Source: Rhizobacter sp. Root1238
GTDB taxonomy: Bacteria; Pseudomonadota; Gammaproteobacteria; Burkholderiales; Burkholderiaceae_C
Direction: 5' to 3'
DNA: 64,000 nt
Assembly (NCBI RefSeq): GCF_001425825.1
Contig: NZ_LMDM01000045.1
Span: 1-64,000, forward strand
Both the position numbers and the translations under genes were made by a program. Below the pieces are notes generated by a model. It made no database searches. It was given only the letters and a program-made list of their open reading frames with translations, and was not told the origin of the DNA. This document shows, piece after piece, positions 10,992 to 18,742 of the stretch. How positions within the stretch are numbered: the first letter of the stretch is position 1; every line of letters begins with the position of its first letter.

Positions 10992-13169
10992 ATGAAGGCC
11001 GAGCCCTCGAAGACGCCGGGTCCGACCGGCCGGCGAGCCGCTGCTGCCGAGCCGAAGGCACGGCCCGATCCCGCGCCGGGGCCGTGGGCCGGCGCGATTG
11101 CGGACACCGAACGCATGGTGGCGCAGCGCCGCGAACTGCAGGCCGCGTTCGGTGCCGCGTACGGGCCGGTCGTGCAGCGCCAATGGCAGCGGCAGGACGA
11201 CGGTCCGACCTACACGCAGGACGCGCCCATCGACGGTCGCCTGTGGACGGTGCGGCTTGCCCGGCGTGTCGGCGACGACGACCTCTATCGATTCGACGAC
11301 GGCCAGGCGACCAGCGACTGGTTGCCGGCGGCGACGCATGTGCGCAACGGGCACCCGCCGCCGCAGGGCGCGCGCTTTGCGGAACAGCGCCTTGCCGACG
11401 GGCGCGGTCCGCAGGGCCGGGAAGGGGCCGACAAGTACGTGTTCGAAAGCAGCACCCTGGCCACGGGCACGCCGCTGACCATCAAGCAGGCCCATGCAGC
11501 GCTGGGCAGGCACGTGGCACGCATCCAGGAAGAGCGCCGGCACGACAAGGACATGCTCGACGTGCTGCTCCACGCCGAGCTGAAGCGCATCCGCGACGTG
11601 CTGGGCGTGCTGACCGGCGCGCTGCAGAACAACACCCTGAACGACGTGCAGTCGCTGGCGCTGCGCGAGCATTTCGCGCCGGACGACGTGGCCACGATGA
11701 TCCGCAGCCGGGCCCTCAACGCGAAGCAGGCCGAAACGCTGGCTGCCGGCCTGCGCTACAAGCGCCTGTACGAGCACGAGCAGAACCTCCTCACCATCAA
11801 CCGCCGTTCGCGCAGCGACATCGAGACGGCGTTGGACGAGGTCGCGGGCAAGTACGACCTGGACCTGGAGGTCGACGTCGACGACGATGCGAGCACCGAA
11901 GCGGTCAGCGTCCGGAACTTCGAGCACCGCGACTACGACCTCGGCACCTTCTACTTCGGCGCTGCGCGTTTCGAGCAGGTGTCCGGTCCGCTGGTGGAAG
12001 GCGGGTCGGCGGTGTACCGGCACCGCGGAACGAACAAGGAGTACGTCGAGGACATCGCCGGCAGCTTCATGCCGCGCTTCGTGTCTCGCGCGATCCGCTA
12101 TGAAGACGCGTTGGCGCTGCTGGCCAACCAGTCGATGCCGACCAAGCTCGACCCCGACGCCTCGCTGTCCGGCAAGGAGGCCAGGGACTACGGTCCGGGC
12201 TTCCACGAAGGCCAGTCGATCGACTACAACCAGATGGTGATCGGCCAGATCCGGGGGTATGGGCGATTCCTGTCGGCGACCTCGTCGAAGCACATGGCGA
12301 CGTCGACATCGCGCGGCACTTACGACTCGCCCTATGGCAAGGTGGAGATCGACCTCGCCAGGATGGGGCAGAACGACTACAGCGAAGCCCATTCCGAAGA
12401 CGCCATGCAGCAGACCTTCGGTGTCGACGACCTCGGTGCCGTCGAGTTCGTTCCCAAGCACCTGGCGGGCGAGCAGGCCAAGGTCAAGGCCGCCCGCGAT
12501 GCCTATCGCGCCCGCGAGGTCGTGGTGGACAGCCCGCCGGTCGACGCGGTTCGGACGGTGTCGCGCAACACCGGCGAAGTGGGGCTGGTCATCGTCGGCG
12601 TCACCGGATCGGCCGACGAAGACAGCGTCCGCGCGTCACTGGGCAAGTGGGCCGCGTTCGTGAGCTTCATCGAGGTCAACACCGACTACAAGCGCGACAT
12701 CGACGGCCACAAGGGCAACACCGCGTTCGTGTTCTTCAAGGGGGTCGAGGCCATCGAGCCGGTGGTGGCCTACCTGCGGAGCGCCATCGAGGGCCGCCGG
12801 GCCACCAAGATCCAGCCGGAGGGTTTCGTGAAGGCGGTGCCCGGCAGCACCGAGCTCAACAACTACCGCAACCCCGAGCAGGCGTCGAACCGGCTGGCCG
12901 ACACGACCTTCCTGGAAACCTGCCGGTCACGCCGGGACGCGATGCTCGACGAGCTCGACAAGGCCCTGCTCGCCGCGCCCGCGCGCAAGGTCCGGCTGCT
13001 CGTGCAGGGCGCCAGGCAGCAGCTGAACCAGCAGTGGCAGCGTCTCGAGCGGGACGCCGACCAGGGGGTCGATCCCACGCTGTTCGCAGCCGCCGCCGGC
13101 GAGATGCTCCGCGAAGGGGCGCTGCGCCAATCGAAGGTCCGGGCGGCGCTGGATCCGACGCAGCAGTGA
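10992..13169 (+). CDS. Unrecognised 725-residue protein with faint ADP-ribosyltransferase-like features
   Basis: I do not recognise this family. It has no signal peptide and no membrane helix. Residues 1-60 are a Pro/Ala-rich linker. Residues 165-290 are charged and helical. A central region (310-495) has, in order, an Arg-containing strand (VYRHRGTNKEYVED, 341-354), a Ser/Thr strand (FLSATSSKHMATSTS, 426-440) and an acidic strand (AVEFVPKHLAG, 483-493). That order resembles the R-S-E layout of ADP-ribosylating toxins, but the usual E-x-E is not clear, so the match is weak. The C-terminal ~160 residues are another unknown domain. A GGAAGGAG ribosome site (10981-10988) sits 3 bases before the ATG. 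It stands alone between a LysR gene and an efflux gene. A secreted or contact-dependent effector is one possibility only. Confidence 0.8.
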   Translation: MKAEPSKTPGPTGRRAAAAEPKARPDPAPGPWAGAIADTERMVAQRRELQAAFGAAYGPVVQRQWQRQDDGPTYTQDAPIDGRLWTVRLARRVGDDDLYRFDDGQATSDWLPAATHVRNGHPPPQGARFAEQRLADGRGPQGREGADKYVFESSTLATGTPLTIKQAHAALGRHVARIQEERRHDKDMLDVLLHAELKRIRDVLGVLTGALQNNTLNDVQSLALREHFAPDDVATMIRSRALNAKQAETLAAGLRYKRLYEHEQNLLTINRRSRSDIETALDEVAGKYDLDLEVDVDDDASTEAVSVRNFEHRDYDLGTFYFGAARFEQVSGPLVEGGSAVYRHRGTNKEYVEDIAGSFMPRFVSRAIRYEDALALLANQSMPTKLDPDASLSGKEARDYGPGFHEGQSIDYNQMVIGQIRGYGRFLSATSSKHMATSTSRGTYDSPYGKVEIDLARMGQNDYSEAHSEDAMQQTFGVDDLGAVEFVPKHLAGEQAKVKAARDAYRAREVVVDSPPVDAVRTVSRNTGEVGLVIVGVTGSADEDSVRASLGKWAAFVSFIEVNTDYKRDIDGHKGNTAFVFFKGVEAIEPVVAYLRSAIEGRRATKIQPEGFVKAVPGSTELNNYRNPEQASNRLADTTFLETCRSRRDAMLDELDKALLAAPARKVRLLVQGARQQLNQQWQRLERDADQGVDPTLFAAAAGEMLREGALRQSKVRAALDPTQQ

Positions 13170-13214
13170 GGGGCCATCGCCGCCGCGCGGGCCGTCGCGG
13201 TGTTCGCGCCAGGT

Positions 13215-14621
13215 TCAGGACGGCCGGGGCGCGGGCCGCGTGTTGACGAACAGGCACAGGAACGCCGTCAGCAATGCCAGGCCGATGTGCAGCGCGTAGA
13301 CCGCATTGAAATCGCTGCGCTGCACGACGCCGTGGCCGAGCAGCAGCACCGTGATCGCGACGCCGATCACCGCGCCGATCTGGCGCGTGGCCTGGTTGAC
13401 CGCGCTGCCGACCGCATAGTGCTGTGCCGGCAGCTTGCTGACCGCCGCGCCCGACAGCGAGGGCAGCACCATGCCGACGCTCGCGCCGCTGAGGAACAGG
13501 CCGGGCAGCCAGTGCGTCAGGTAGGCCGGCTCGGTGCCGGGCACGAGCATGAACCACAGCCCGGCCGCGGCGTAGAGCAGCGCGCCGCCGACCAGGAAGG
13601 GCCGGTGGCCGATTCGCCCGGCGAGGCGGCCGGTGACGATGGCCACCGGGATCACCGTCAGCGGGCCCGGTGCGATCGCGAGGCCGGCCTGCGCCTGGCT
13701 GTAGTGCCACACGTTGCCCATGTAGAAGAAGAACGCGAAGAACATCGTCGCGAACGCGATGCCGAACGACAGCGTCGCGGCATTGACGGCGCTGTAGGTG
13801 CGGTGGCGGAACAGGCCGAGGTCGACCAGCGGATCGCGCGCATGGCCGGCCCAGATCACGAACGCGACGAGTGCGACCGCGCCGGCGGCGGCGGCGCCGA
13901 TCAGCTGCGTGCGCGTCCAGGCCGGCGATTCCGATTCGACGATGGCCAGCGCGATCGCGCCGACCGCGACGATCAGCAGCGCCATGCCGACCGCGTCGAC
14001 CTTGCGCGGCGTGGTCGAGCGGGTCGATTCGCCGAGCAGCGCGGCACCGCGCCACAGCGACAGCGCGCCGATCGGCAGGTTGATGAAGAAGGCCCACGGC
14101 CAGCCGATGGTCTCGACGACCAGCGAGCCGAGGCTCGGCCCGACCGCGGCCGCGAAGCCGGCGACCGCGCCCCACAGGCTGACGGTCAACGCGCGCTTGT
14201 CCTGCGGGAACGCGGCCAGCACGATCGACAGCGAGGCCGGCGTCAGCAGCGCCGCGCCGACGGCCTGCAGCACGCGCGCGGCGATCAGCCAGCCGACGCT
14301 GCCGGCCAGCCCGCAGGCCGCCGAGGCCGCGATGAAGAGCGTGACGCCGAACAGGAAGACGCGCTTGCGGCCGTGCGTGTCGGCGAGCCCGCCGGCCGGG
14401 ATCAGCATCGCCGCATAGACGACGGTGTAGGCATTCAGCACCCACGACATGTCGGCCGCGCTGGCCTGCGGGAAGCCGGCGCGCAGCGCGCCGAACGCGG
14501 CATACAGCATCGTGCTGTCGAGCGACACCAGGAAGGCCGCGACGCTCGCGACCCAGAACACCGGCCACGGGGAAGTGCGCCTGGCGTCAGGCTCGATGGC
14601 GACGGGCGTGGCGATGCTCAT
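13215..14621 (-). CDS. MFS drug-efflux transporter, DHA2 (EmrB/QacA) type
   Basis: A 468-residue integral membrane protein with 13-14 hydrophobic segments, as in 14-helix DHA2 exporters. The motif after helix 2 reads GGLADTHGRKRVFLFG (motif A). Motif C-like residues occur in LWGAVAGFAAAVGPSLGSLV. It probably exports a toxic hydrophobic compound with proton antiport; the substrate is unknown. Its start overlaps the stop of the TetR gene by 4 bases (ATGA), so the two are translationally coupled. It would be repressed by that TetR protein through the palindrome at 15275. Confidence 0.9.
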   Translation of the reverse strand: MSIATPVAIEPDARRTSPWPVFWVASVAAFLVSLDSTMLYAAFGALRAGFPQASAADMSWVLNAYTVVYAAMLIPAGGLADTHGRKRVFLFGVTLFIAASAACGLAGSVGWLIAARVLQAVGAALLTPASLSIVLAAFPQDKRALTVSLWGAVAGFAAAVGPSLGSLVVETIGWPWAFFINLPIGALSLWRGAALLGESTRSTTPRKVDAVGMALLIVAVGAIALAIVESESPAWTRTQLIGAAAAGAVALVAFVIWAGHARDPLVDLGLFRHRTYSAVNAATLSFGIAFATMFFAFFFYMGNVWHYSQAQAGLAIAPGPLTVIPVAIVTGRLAGRIGHRPFLVGGALLYAAAGLWFMLVPGTEPAYLTHWLPGLFLSGASVGMVLPSLSGAAVSKLPAQHYAVGSAVNQATRQIGAVIGVAITVLLLGHGVVQRSDFNAVYALHIGLALLTAFLCLFVNTRPAPRPS

Positions 14622-15247
14622 GGGGTGGTCCTGCGGGAAGAAGGGGCGGAGGCGGGAGACGAAGCGGAGGGGGTGTCGTAGTGCTGCAGCAGGGCCTGGC
14701 GCGCGTTCGAGAGCAGCGCGCGACCTTCGGCGTTGTCGCCGAGCGCGCGGGCCAGCTGCAACGAGCCGACCAGCGTGCCGGTGACCGCGCCGGCGGCGCT
14801 GCGGTGCGCGTCGGGCAGCGCGGCGGTCACGCGTTCGACGAGGCGGCGCACGCGCAGCGCGGAGGCGTCGCGGACGACGTCGGACTGGCGCGGCATGTCC
14901 GAGCCGAGCGCGGCCACCGGGCAGCCGCTGTCCATCGACGCGAGGTGGCGATCGGAGAGGTAGCTGTCGACCAGCGCGCGGAACGCGCTGACGCCCTTGG
15001 CAGCGCGTTGCGCGGCGGCGCGCATCACCGATTCGGCGCTGTCGCGGCCGGCGCGCTCGAGGGCTTCGACGAGCAGTGCGTCGCGCGACTCGAAGTGCGC
15101 ATAGAACCCGCCGTGCGTCAGCCCGGCGTCCTTCATCACCTCGGCGACGCCGAGACCTGCATAGCCATGGCGACGGATCGCGCGGGCTGCCGCGTCGACG
15201 ATGCGCTCGTGGGTCTCTTCCTTGCGGGTGTTGGCGGGGCGTGCCAT
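14618..15247 (-). CDS. TetR-family transcriptional repressor
   Basis: A 209-residue TetR regulator. Residues ~10-57 form the DNA-binding domain (RIVDAAARAIRRHGYAGLGV, then DAGLTHGGFYAHFESRDALL). The C-terminal ligand domain contains MDSGCPVAALGSDMPR, typical of the TetR_C_16-like group. The start MARPANTRKEE is chosen since earlier in-frame codons lie in the operator. It is the first gene of a two-gene unit with the DHA2 exporter. A 20-base palindrome 28 bases upstream is its likely autoregulatory operator. Confidence 0.92.
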   Translation of the reverse strand: MARPANTRKEETHERIVDAAARAIRRHGYAGLGVAEVMKDAGLTHGGFYAHFESRDALLVEALERAGRDSAESVMRAAAQRAAKGVSAFRALVDSYLSDRHLASMDSGCPVAALGSDMPRQSDVVRDASALRVRRLVERVTAALPDAHRSAAGAVTGTLVGSLQLARALGDNAEGRALLSNARQALLQHYDTPSASSPASAPSSRRTTP

Positions 15248-15274
15248 CGCGTGGGTCCGGTGTGTTGCTTCGTT

Positions 15275-15294
15275 AATATGATTTGCATCATATT
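15275..15294. promoter_or_regulatory. TetR operator palindrome
   Basis: AATATGAT (15275-15282) and ATCATATT (15287-15294) are exact inverted repeats around TTGC. The stretch is strikingly AT-rich in this G+C-rich DNA and lies just upstream of the TetR start at 15247. Such a palindrome is the standard site for a TetR dimer, and the promoter elements probably overlap it. Confidence 0.75.
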
Positions 15295-15332
15295 CTTGTT
15301 TGACGCTTCTTGCTGGCATGCGATTCGTGCGA

Positions 15333-15587
15333 GCAAAGGCGCGGGTGGGGAGGCTGTGGCGCGCCGTCGGGGGCGGTCCTCGGCCCCCCCGGGGGCCGAG
15401 GACTTCCCTCCGCTGGCTGGCTTCATGGCCCGTCGCCGAAACTCCCTCCGCTCACTTCGTTCGCTGTGGTCAAACAGTCGGCGACAGTCAGTCCACGAAG
15501 CGTGCTGCGCACGCGGGCCATGAAGCCAGCCAGCTCCGGCGCCCCCTCCCTATTGGCGCGCCACAGCCTCCCCACCCGCGCCTTTGC
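15333..15587 (+). repeat. Structured hairpin repeat, copy 2 (complete)
   Basis: A 255-base element fills the 423-base gap between the TetR gene and the barrel gene. It has nested pairings. The outer arms 15333-15365 and 15555-15587 are 33 bases, perfect. A side hairpin has 13-base arms at 15376-15388 and 15391-15403. The second stem pairs 15412-15432 with 15514-15534 (21 bases, perfect). A third, 8-base stem pairs 15432-15439 with 15478-15485; it shares base 15432 with the second stem. A 38-base single-stranded core (15440-15477) and a 17-base block (15486-15502) nearly match copy 3, while the stems differ in sequence. Apart from this element I see nothing in the gap. Confidence 0.9.
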
Positions 15588-15670
15588 CGAGACCGTGGTG
15601 GACTTCGCCGTTTCCCGAGTGAGCCGCCGAACACGCGCCCTCAGTCGCAACCTGCGCGCCGGCCACCAGC

Positions 15671-17230
15671 TCACCAACCCGACATTCCGAAGCTGCGGCT
15701 CCAGCTGAGTTCGACCAGCGGCGTCGCCTGGCTCGCGCGCAGCGGCTTCATGGCCCCGGCCCCAAGGCGCCATTCGCTGCGCGGTGTCGGGTTCCAGCCT
15801 GCCCACAGCACGGTCTGCAGGATCGCACCGCCGTCGGTGGCAACGCCGCCACCGCCTGCCGCGCCACCCAATGCTTCGACACCGACACGCCATGGCGAAC
15901 CCGGCCGGTTGGCGACGCCCGCGCCGACGAGACCGACCGAGTAGGCGCCGGCACTGCCCGCGAACGCACTGTGCGCCTGGCCACTGACGTAGACGTTGTC
16001 GTCGACGTAGCGGTTCAGCTTCAGGCCGATGGTGTCGAGGCCCTGGCGGCTGCCGTCGGTGCGGCGCACGCGGTCATGGTGCTGCAACACCGCGACCCAT
16101 TCGGTGCGCACGACGCGCGGCGGCGTGTTGCGGCCGTCGTGGCCGGGTTCGAGGTCGATGCCGAGCCACAGCTGGGCCTGGCGCGCGCGCAGGCCCCCCT
16201 GCGCGGCATGGATGCGGCCGTACTCGCCGCCGATCGTCCAGCCCGGCGCGGGGCTCCACTCCAGCGTGCCGGAGGCCTTGCCGATCAGCCCGCCGCCGGT
16301 GGGCACCGCGCCACCGCCACCCAGCCCGGCGGCCACGCGCACGCCGGCCCGCCAGGTGGGCAGCAGCACCGGCCATGGCGCGAAGCTCGCACCGAGCGTG
16401 CCCAGCACTTCCATGTAGCCGGCAGCATCACCCTTGGCGGCCGCGGCGGATTCGATGCCCCACGACAACCCGTTCGCCAGCCGGCGCTCGGCGCGCGCGC
16501 CGGCGAGGCCGATGGTCGGCCGCAGCCCGCCGTCGAAGCGGTAGGCGGAGGCGGTGAACGCAATGCGGTCGAAGCCGAGGCCGGTGACTCCATCGGACGC
16601 GTCGGTCGTTCCGCCGTGCTCGCCGGCCAGGTGCTTGAAGCCGCCGCGCCACGCGAGGGCCACGCCCAGCTGCTGGCTCTCGATCTCGCCGCTCGGGAAA
16701 TGCACCGCGGACAGCGAGACGCCGAGCTGCAGCGTGCTGCCGAGGTCTTTCAGCAGCGTCAGCGCCGGGCGCAGCATCAGGCCCGAGCCGACCGGCGCCG
16801 AGGCCCCACCGCCGCCGCCGGCGTACAGCCCCGAGGCCAGCGTCCACCCGGGCGTGAACTGCCAGCGGTGCTGCAGCTCGACACCGGCCACGAACAAGCC
16901 GCCGCGTTGCCCGGTGGCCGCGCCGTACACCGCCGGCCCGAACGCCCAGCCCGAGCCGACGTCGAACAACAGCGTTCCGCCGACCAGGCCCATGCGCTCG
17001 CCCTGCGGCAAACGCACCCGTTCGTAGCCGAACAGCGAGACGGTCGGGATCGATCCGGCGACCTCTCGAGGCCGGCCATCGCCGACCGTGTCGCCGGCTT
17101 CGCGCCCGGCCTGCTCCCGGGCAGGCGGCTCGGCCTGGGCCTGGGCCAGGCCGGCAGCCAGCAACGCACCGGCGCACACGGCCGCGCCGCGCAAATGGCG
17201 CCGGCTCAAGCGAGTTCGCGCGCGAGCCAC
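15671..17230 (-). CDS. Outer-membrane beta-barrel protein
   Basis: A 519-residue exported protein. The N-terminus has a basic start, a hydrophobic stretch (GAAVCAGALLAAGLAQAQA) and a signal-peptidase site. The rest alternates hydrophobic and polar residues in strand-like repeats with many Gly/aromatic turns (YGAATGQRGGLFVAGVEL, LQLGVSLSAVHFPSGEI), and the last residue is Trp, as in outer-membrane barrels. No specific family is recognised. Translation starts at a GTG (17230) inside the end of the upstream gene (25-base overlap), so it is probably coupled to that gene. That places it under the LexA-type box at 17731. Confidence 0.75.
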   Translation of the reverse strand: MARARTRLSRRHLRGAAVCAGALLAAGLAQAQAEPPAREQAGREAGDTVGDGRPREVAGSIPTVSLFGYERVRLPQGERMGLVGGTLLFDVGSGWAFGPAVYGAATGQRGGLFVAGVELQHRWQFTPGWTLASGLYAGGGGGASAPVGSGLMLRPALTLLKDLGSTLQLGVSLSAVHFPSGEIESQQLGVALAWRGGFKHLAGEHGGTTDASDGVTGLGFDRIAFTASAYRFDGGLRPTIGLAGARAERRLANGLSWGIESAAAAKGDAAGYMEVLGTLGASFAPWPVLLPTWRAGVRVAAGLGGGGAVPTGGGLIGKASGTLEWSPAPGWTIGGEYGRIHAAQGGLRARQAQLWLGIDLEPGHDGRNTPPRVVRTEWVAVLQHHDRVRRTDGSRQGLDTIGLKLNRYVDDNVYVSGQAHSAFAGSAGAYSVGLVGAGVANRPGSPWRVGVEALGGAAGGGGVATDGGAILQTVLWAGWNPTPRSEWRLGAGAMKPLRASQATPLVELSWSRSFGMSGW

Positions 17231-17697
17231 GCAGCGGCCGAGTCGGCCGTCAGCCGGAAACCGGCGTCGACGCGCTTGCGGGCAACCTCCTGCCCGTCGG
17301 CGTCGCGCGCGGCGAGCGTGGCATACGGCTCGTCGTCGTCCGGCACGATGTCGAGCGTGACGACGAAGGCCCCGGCCTCGGTCGCGATCGACACCTGCTT
17401 GTGCAGCCGCGCCTGCAACTGCTGCTCATGGCGCCGCCGCACCTCATGCGCGGTCTTGACCAGCGTGTGGAACGCCGGTGCATCGAGCGGCTTCGGGTTC
17501 TTCTTGTCGCGGCCCATCGTCCACGGACCGATCAGCGCCGGCTCGGCCTCGCCGCGCAGCGTCATCGAGACCGCCCAGCCGTCGTCGTCTTCGTTCTTGA
17601 TGACCTGGGCGATCCAGGTCTCGTCTTCCCAGTGGCGCGCTTCCTGGATCGGCGCGGCTTCGTCTACGGCGGTGGTTTCGTCGAAGGTGTCGGACAT
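17206..17697 (-). CDS. Conserved-looking acidic cytoplasmic protein, function unknown
   Basis: A 163-residue soluble protein. The N-terminal 35 residues are acidic (DETTAVDEAAPIQEARHWEDE), the middle has WTMGRDKKNPKPLD, and a helical stretch follows (TLVKTAHEVRRRHEQQLQAR). There is no signal or membrane helix, and I recognise no family. It is the first gene of a two-gene unit with the outer-membrane barrel. A palindrome fitting the LexA box pattern sits 34 bases before its ATG, so it may be DNA-damage inducible. Confidence 0.75.
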   Translation of the reverse strand: MSDTFDETTAVDEAAPIQEARHWEDETWIAQVIKNEDDDGWAVSMTLRGEAEPALIGPWTMGRDKKNPKPLDAPAFHTLVKTAHEVRRRHEQQLQARLHKQVSIATEAGAFVVTLDIVPDDDEPYATLAARDADGQEVARKRVDAGFRLTADSAAAWLARELA

Positions 17698-17730
17698 GAC
17701 AGCGTGCAGAGTGAATGGACTGGGCGCGTA

Positions 17731-17746
17731 CTGTATAGGCATACAG
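17731..17746. promoter_or_regulatory. LexA-type SOS box candidate
   Basis: CTGTATAGGCATACAG is a 16-base palindrome with the CTGT-N8-ACAG form of the LexA site used in beta- and gammaproteobacteria, and the preceding bases TA extend the match. It is AT-rich and lies between the end of the LysR gene (17772) and the start of the minus-strand gene at 17697, in promoter position for that gene. Confidence 0.6.
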
Positions 17747-17771
17747 GCGGGACGTCGAGCGCTGTGGCGGT

Positions 17772-18638
17772 TCAGCCGGTTTGCAGCGCTTGCCGGACGA
17801 TCCATGCCTGGAACACCCGCATCGCCTGCGTCGGCGTGCGCGACTTCAGCCGGGTGATCCAGTAGCGGCCGAGCGACACGCCGAGCGCGAACGGCTGCAC
17901 CAGCCGTTCGGTGCGCAGCTCCTCGCCGAACATCGCCGGCGGCAGCAGCGCGACGCCGATGCCCTGCACCGCGGCGGCCGCCATCGCGATCGACGAATCG
18001 AACACCGGCCCGCGCAGCAGCGGCGTCTCGATGCCGGCGGCCGCGCACCAGCGCGCCCATTCGTCGGCACGGTACGAGCGCAGCAGGGTCTCGTCGGCCA
18101 ACGCGGCCGGCGAGCGCAGCCGCCGCGCCAGCGCCGGCGTGCACACGGGCGACAGCGGCGCCTCCAGCAGCGGCTCGGCCTCGGTGCCGTGCCAGGCGCC
18201 GTCGCCGAAGCGGATCGCGCAATCGAGCCCCTCGGCGGCCAGGTCGACGCGGTTGTTGTTGGTCAGCAGCCGCAGGTCGATGAACGGATGGTCGCGCTGG
18301 AACCCCGCGAGCCGCGGCAGCAGCCAACCCACCGCGAAGGTGCCGACCACCGCGACGGTCAGCACCTCGCGGTGCAGGCCGCCTTCGAACTGCTCCAGCA
18401 CGAGCCGCATGCGCTCGAAGCTCTCGCTCAGCATCGGCAGCAGCGCCGCGCCCTCGTCGGTCAACGCCAGCCCGCGCGGCAGCCGGCGGAACAGCGGCGC
18501 GCCGAGGCGCTCTTCCAGGTTCCTGACCTGCGCGCTGACGGCGTTCTGGGTGACGCACAGTTCCATCGCGGCACGGGTGAAGCTCAGGTGGCGCGCCGAC
18601 GCTTCGAAGGCGCGCAGCGCATTCAACGGGAGTTGCAT
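17772..18638 (-). CDS. LysR-family regulator, AmpR/GcvA-like
   Basis: A 288-residue LysR regulator whose start (MQLPLNALRAFEASARHLSF) is characteristic of the AmpR/GcvA group. The helix-turn-helix contains FTRAAMELCVTQNAVSAQVRN. The effector domain includes FDSSIAMAAAAVQGIGVALLP. It is divergent from a class A beta-lactamase. AmpR proteins are known to sense cell-wall fragments and switch the adjacent beta-lactamase gene, and the same role is inferred here. The palindrome at 18640-18656 touches its start codon, which suggests autoregulation. Confidence 0.88.
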   Translation of the reverse strand: MQLPLNALRAFEASARHLSFTRAAMELCVTQNAVSAQVRNLEERLGAPLFRRLPRGLALTDEGAALLPMLSESFERMRLVLEQFEGGLHREVLTVAVVGTFAVGWLLPRLAGFQRDHPFIDLRLLTNNNRVDLAAEGLDCAIRFGDGAWHGTEAEPLLEAPLSPVCTPALARRLRSPAALADETLLRSYRADEWARWCAAAGIETPLLRGPVFDSSIAMAAAAVQGIGVALLPPAMFGEELRTERLVQPFALGVSLGRYWITRLKSRTPTQAMRVFQAWIVRQALQTG

Positions 18639-18639
18639 G

Positions 18640-18656
18640 CCCCAGATTATCTGGGG
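18640..18656. promoter_or_regulatory. Operator palindrome between ampR-like and beta-lactamase genes
   Basis: CCCCAGAT (18640-18647) and ATCTGGGG (18649-18656) are perfect inverted repeats around one T. It begins one base upstream of the LysR start codon and 86 bases before the beta-lactamase ATG. It is the only strong dyad in this intergenic region, so it is the best candidate for the regulator's site. Confidence 0.6.
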
Positions 18657-18742
18657 TCTCGCCCCCGAAAGCAGCGTTTGAGCGATGGCAGGGAGATCGC
18701 TATCGTGCACGCTCCGAACCGACATGCCACGAGGATTTTCCG

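Noticed and set aside
15333..15587. Reading the repeat element as small genes (several short frames, for example around 15300-15900)
   Set aside because: The frames follow from the G+C-rich inverted arms, differ between copies and carry no protein pattern; the pairing explains the sequence better.
15971..17857. Plus-strand open frame across the barrel and small-protein genes
   Set aside because: Spans two well-supported minus-strand genes and the LexA box, with low-complexity sequence and no domains.
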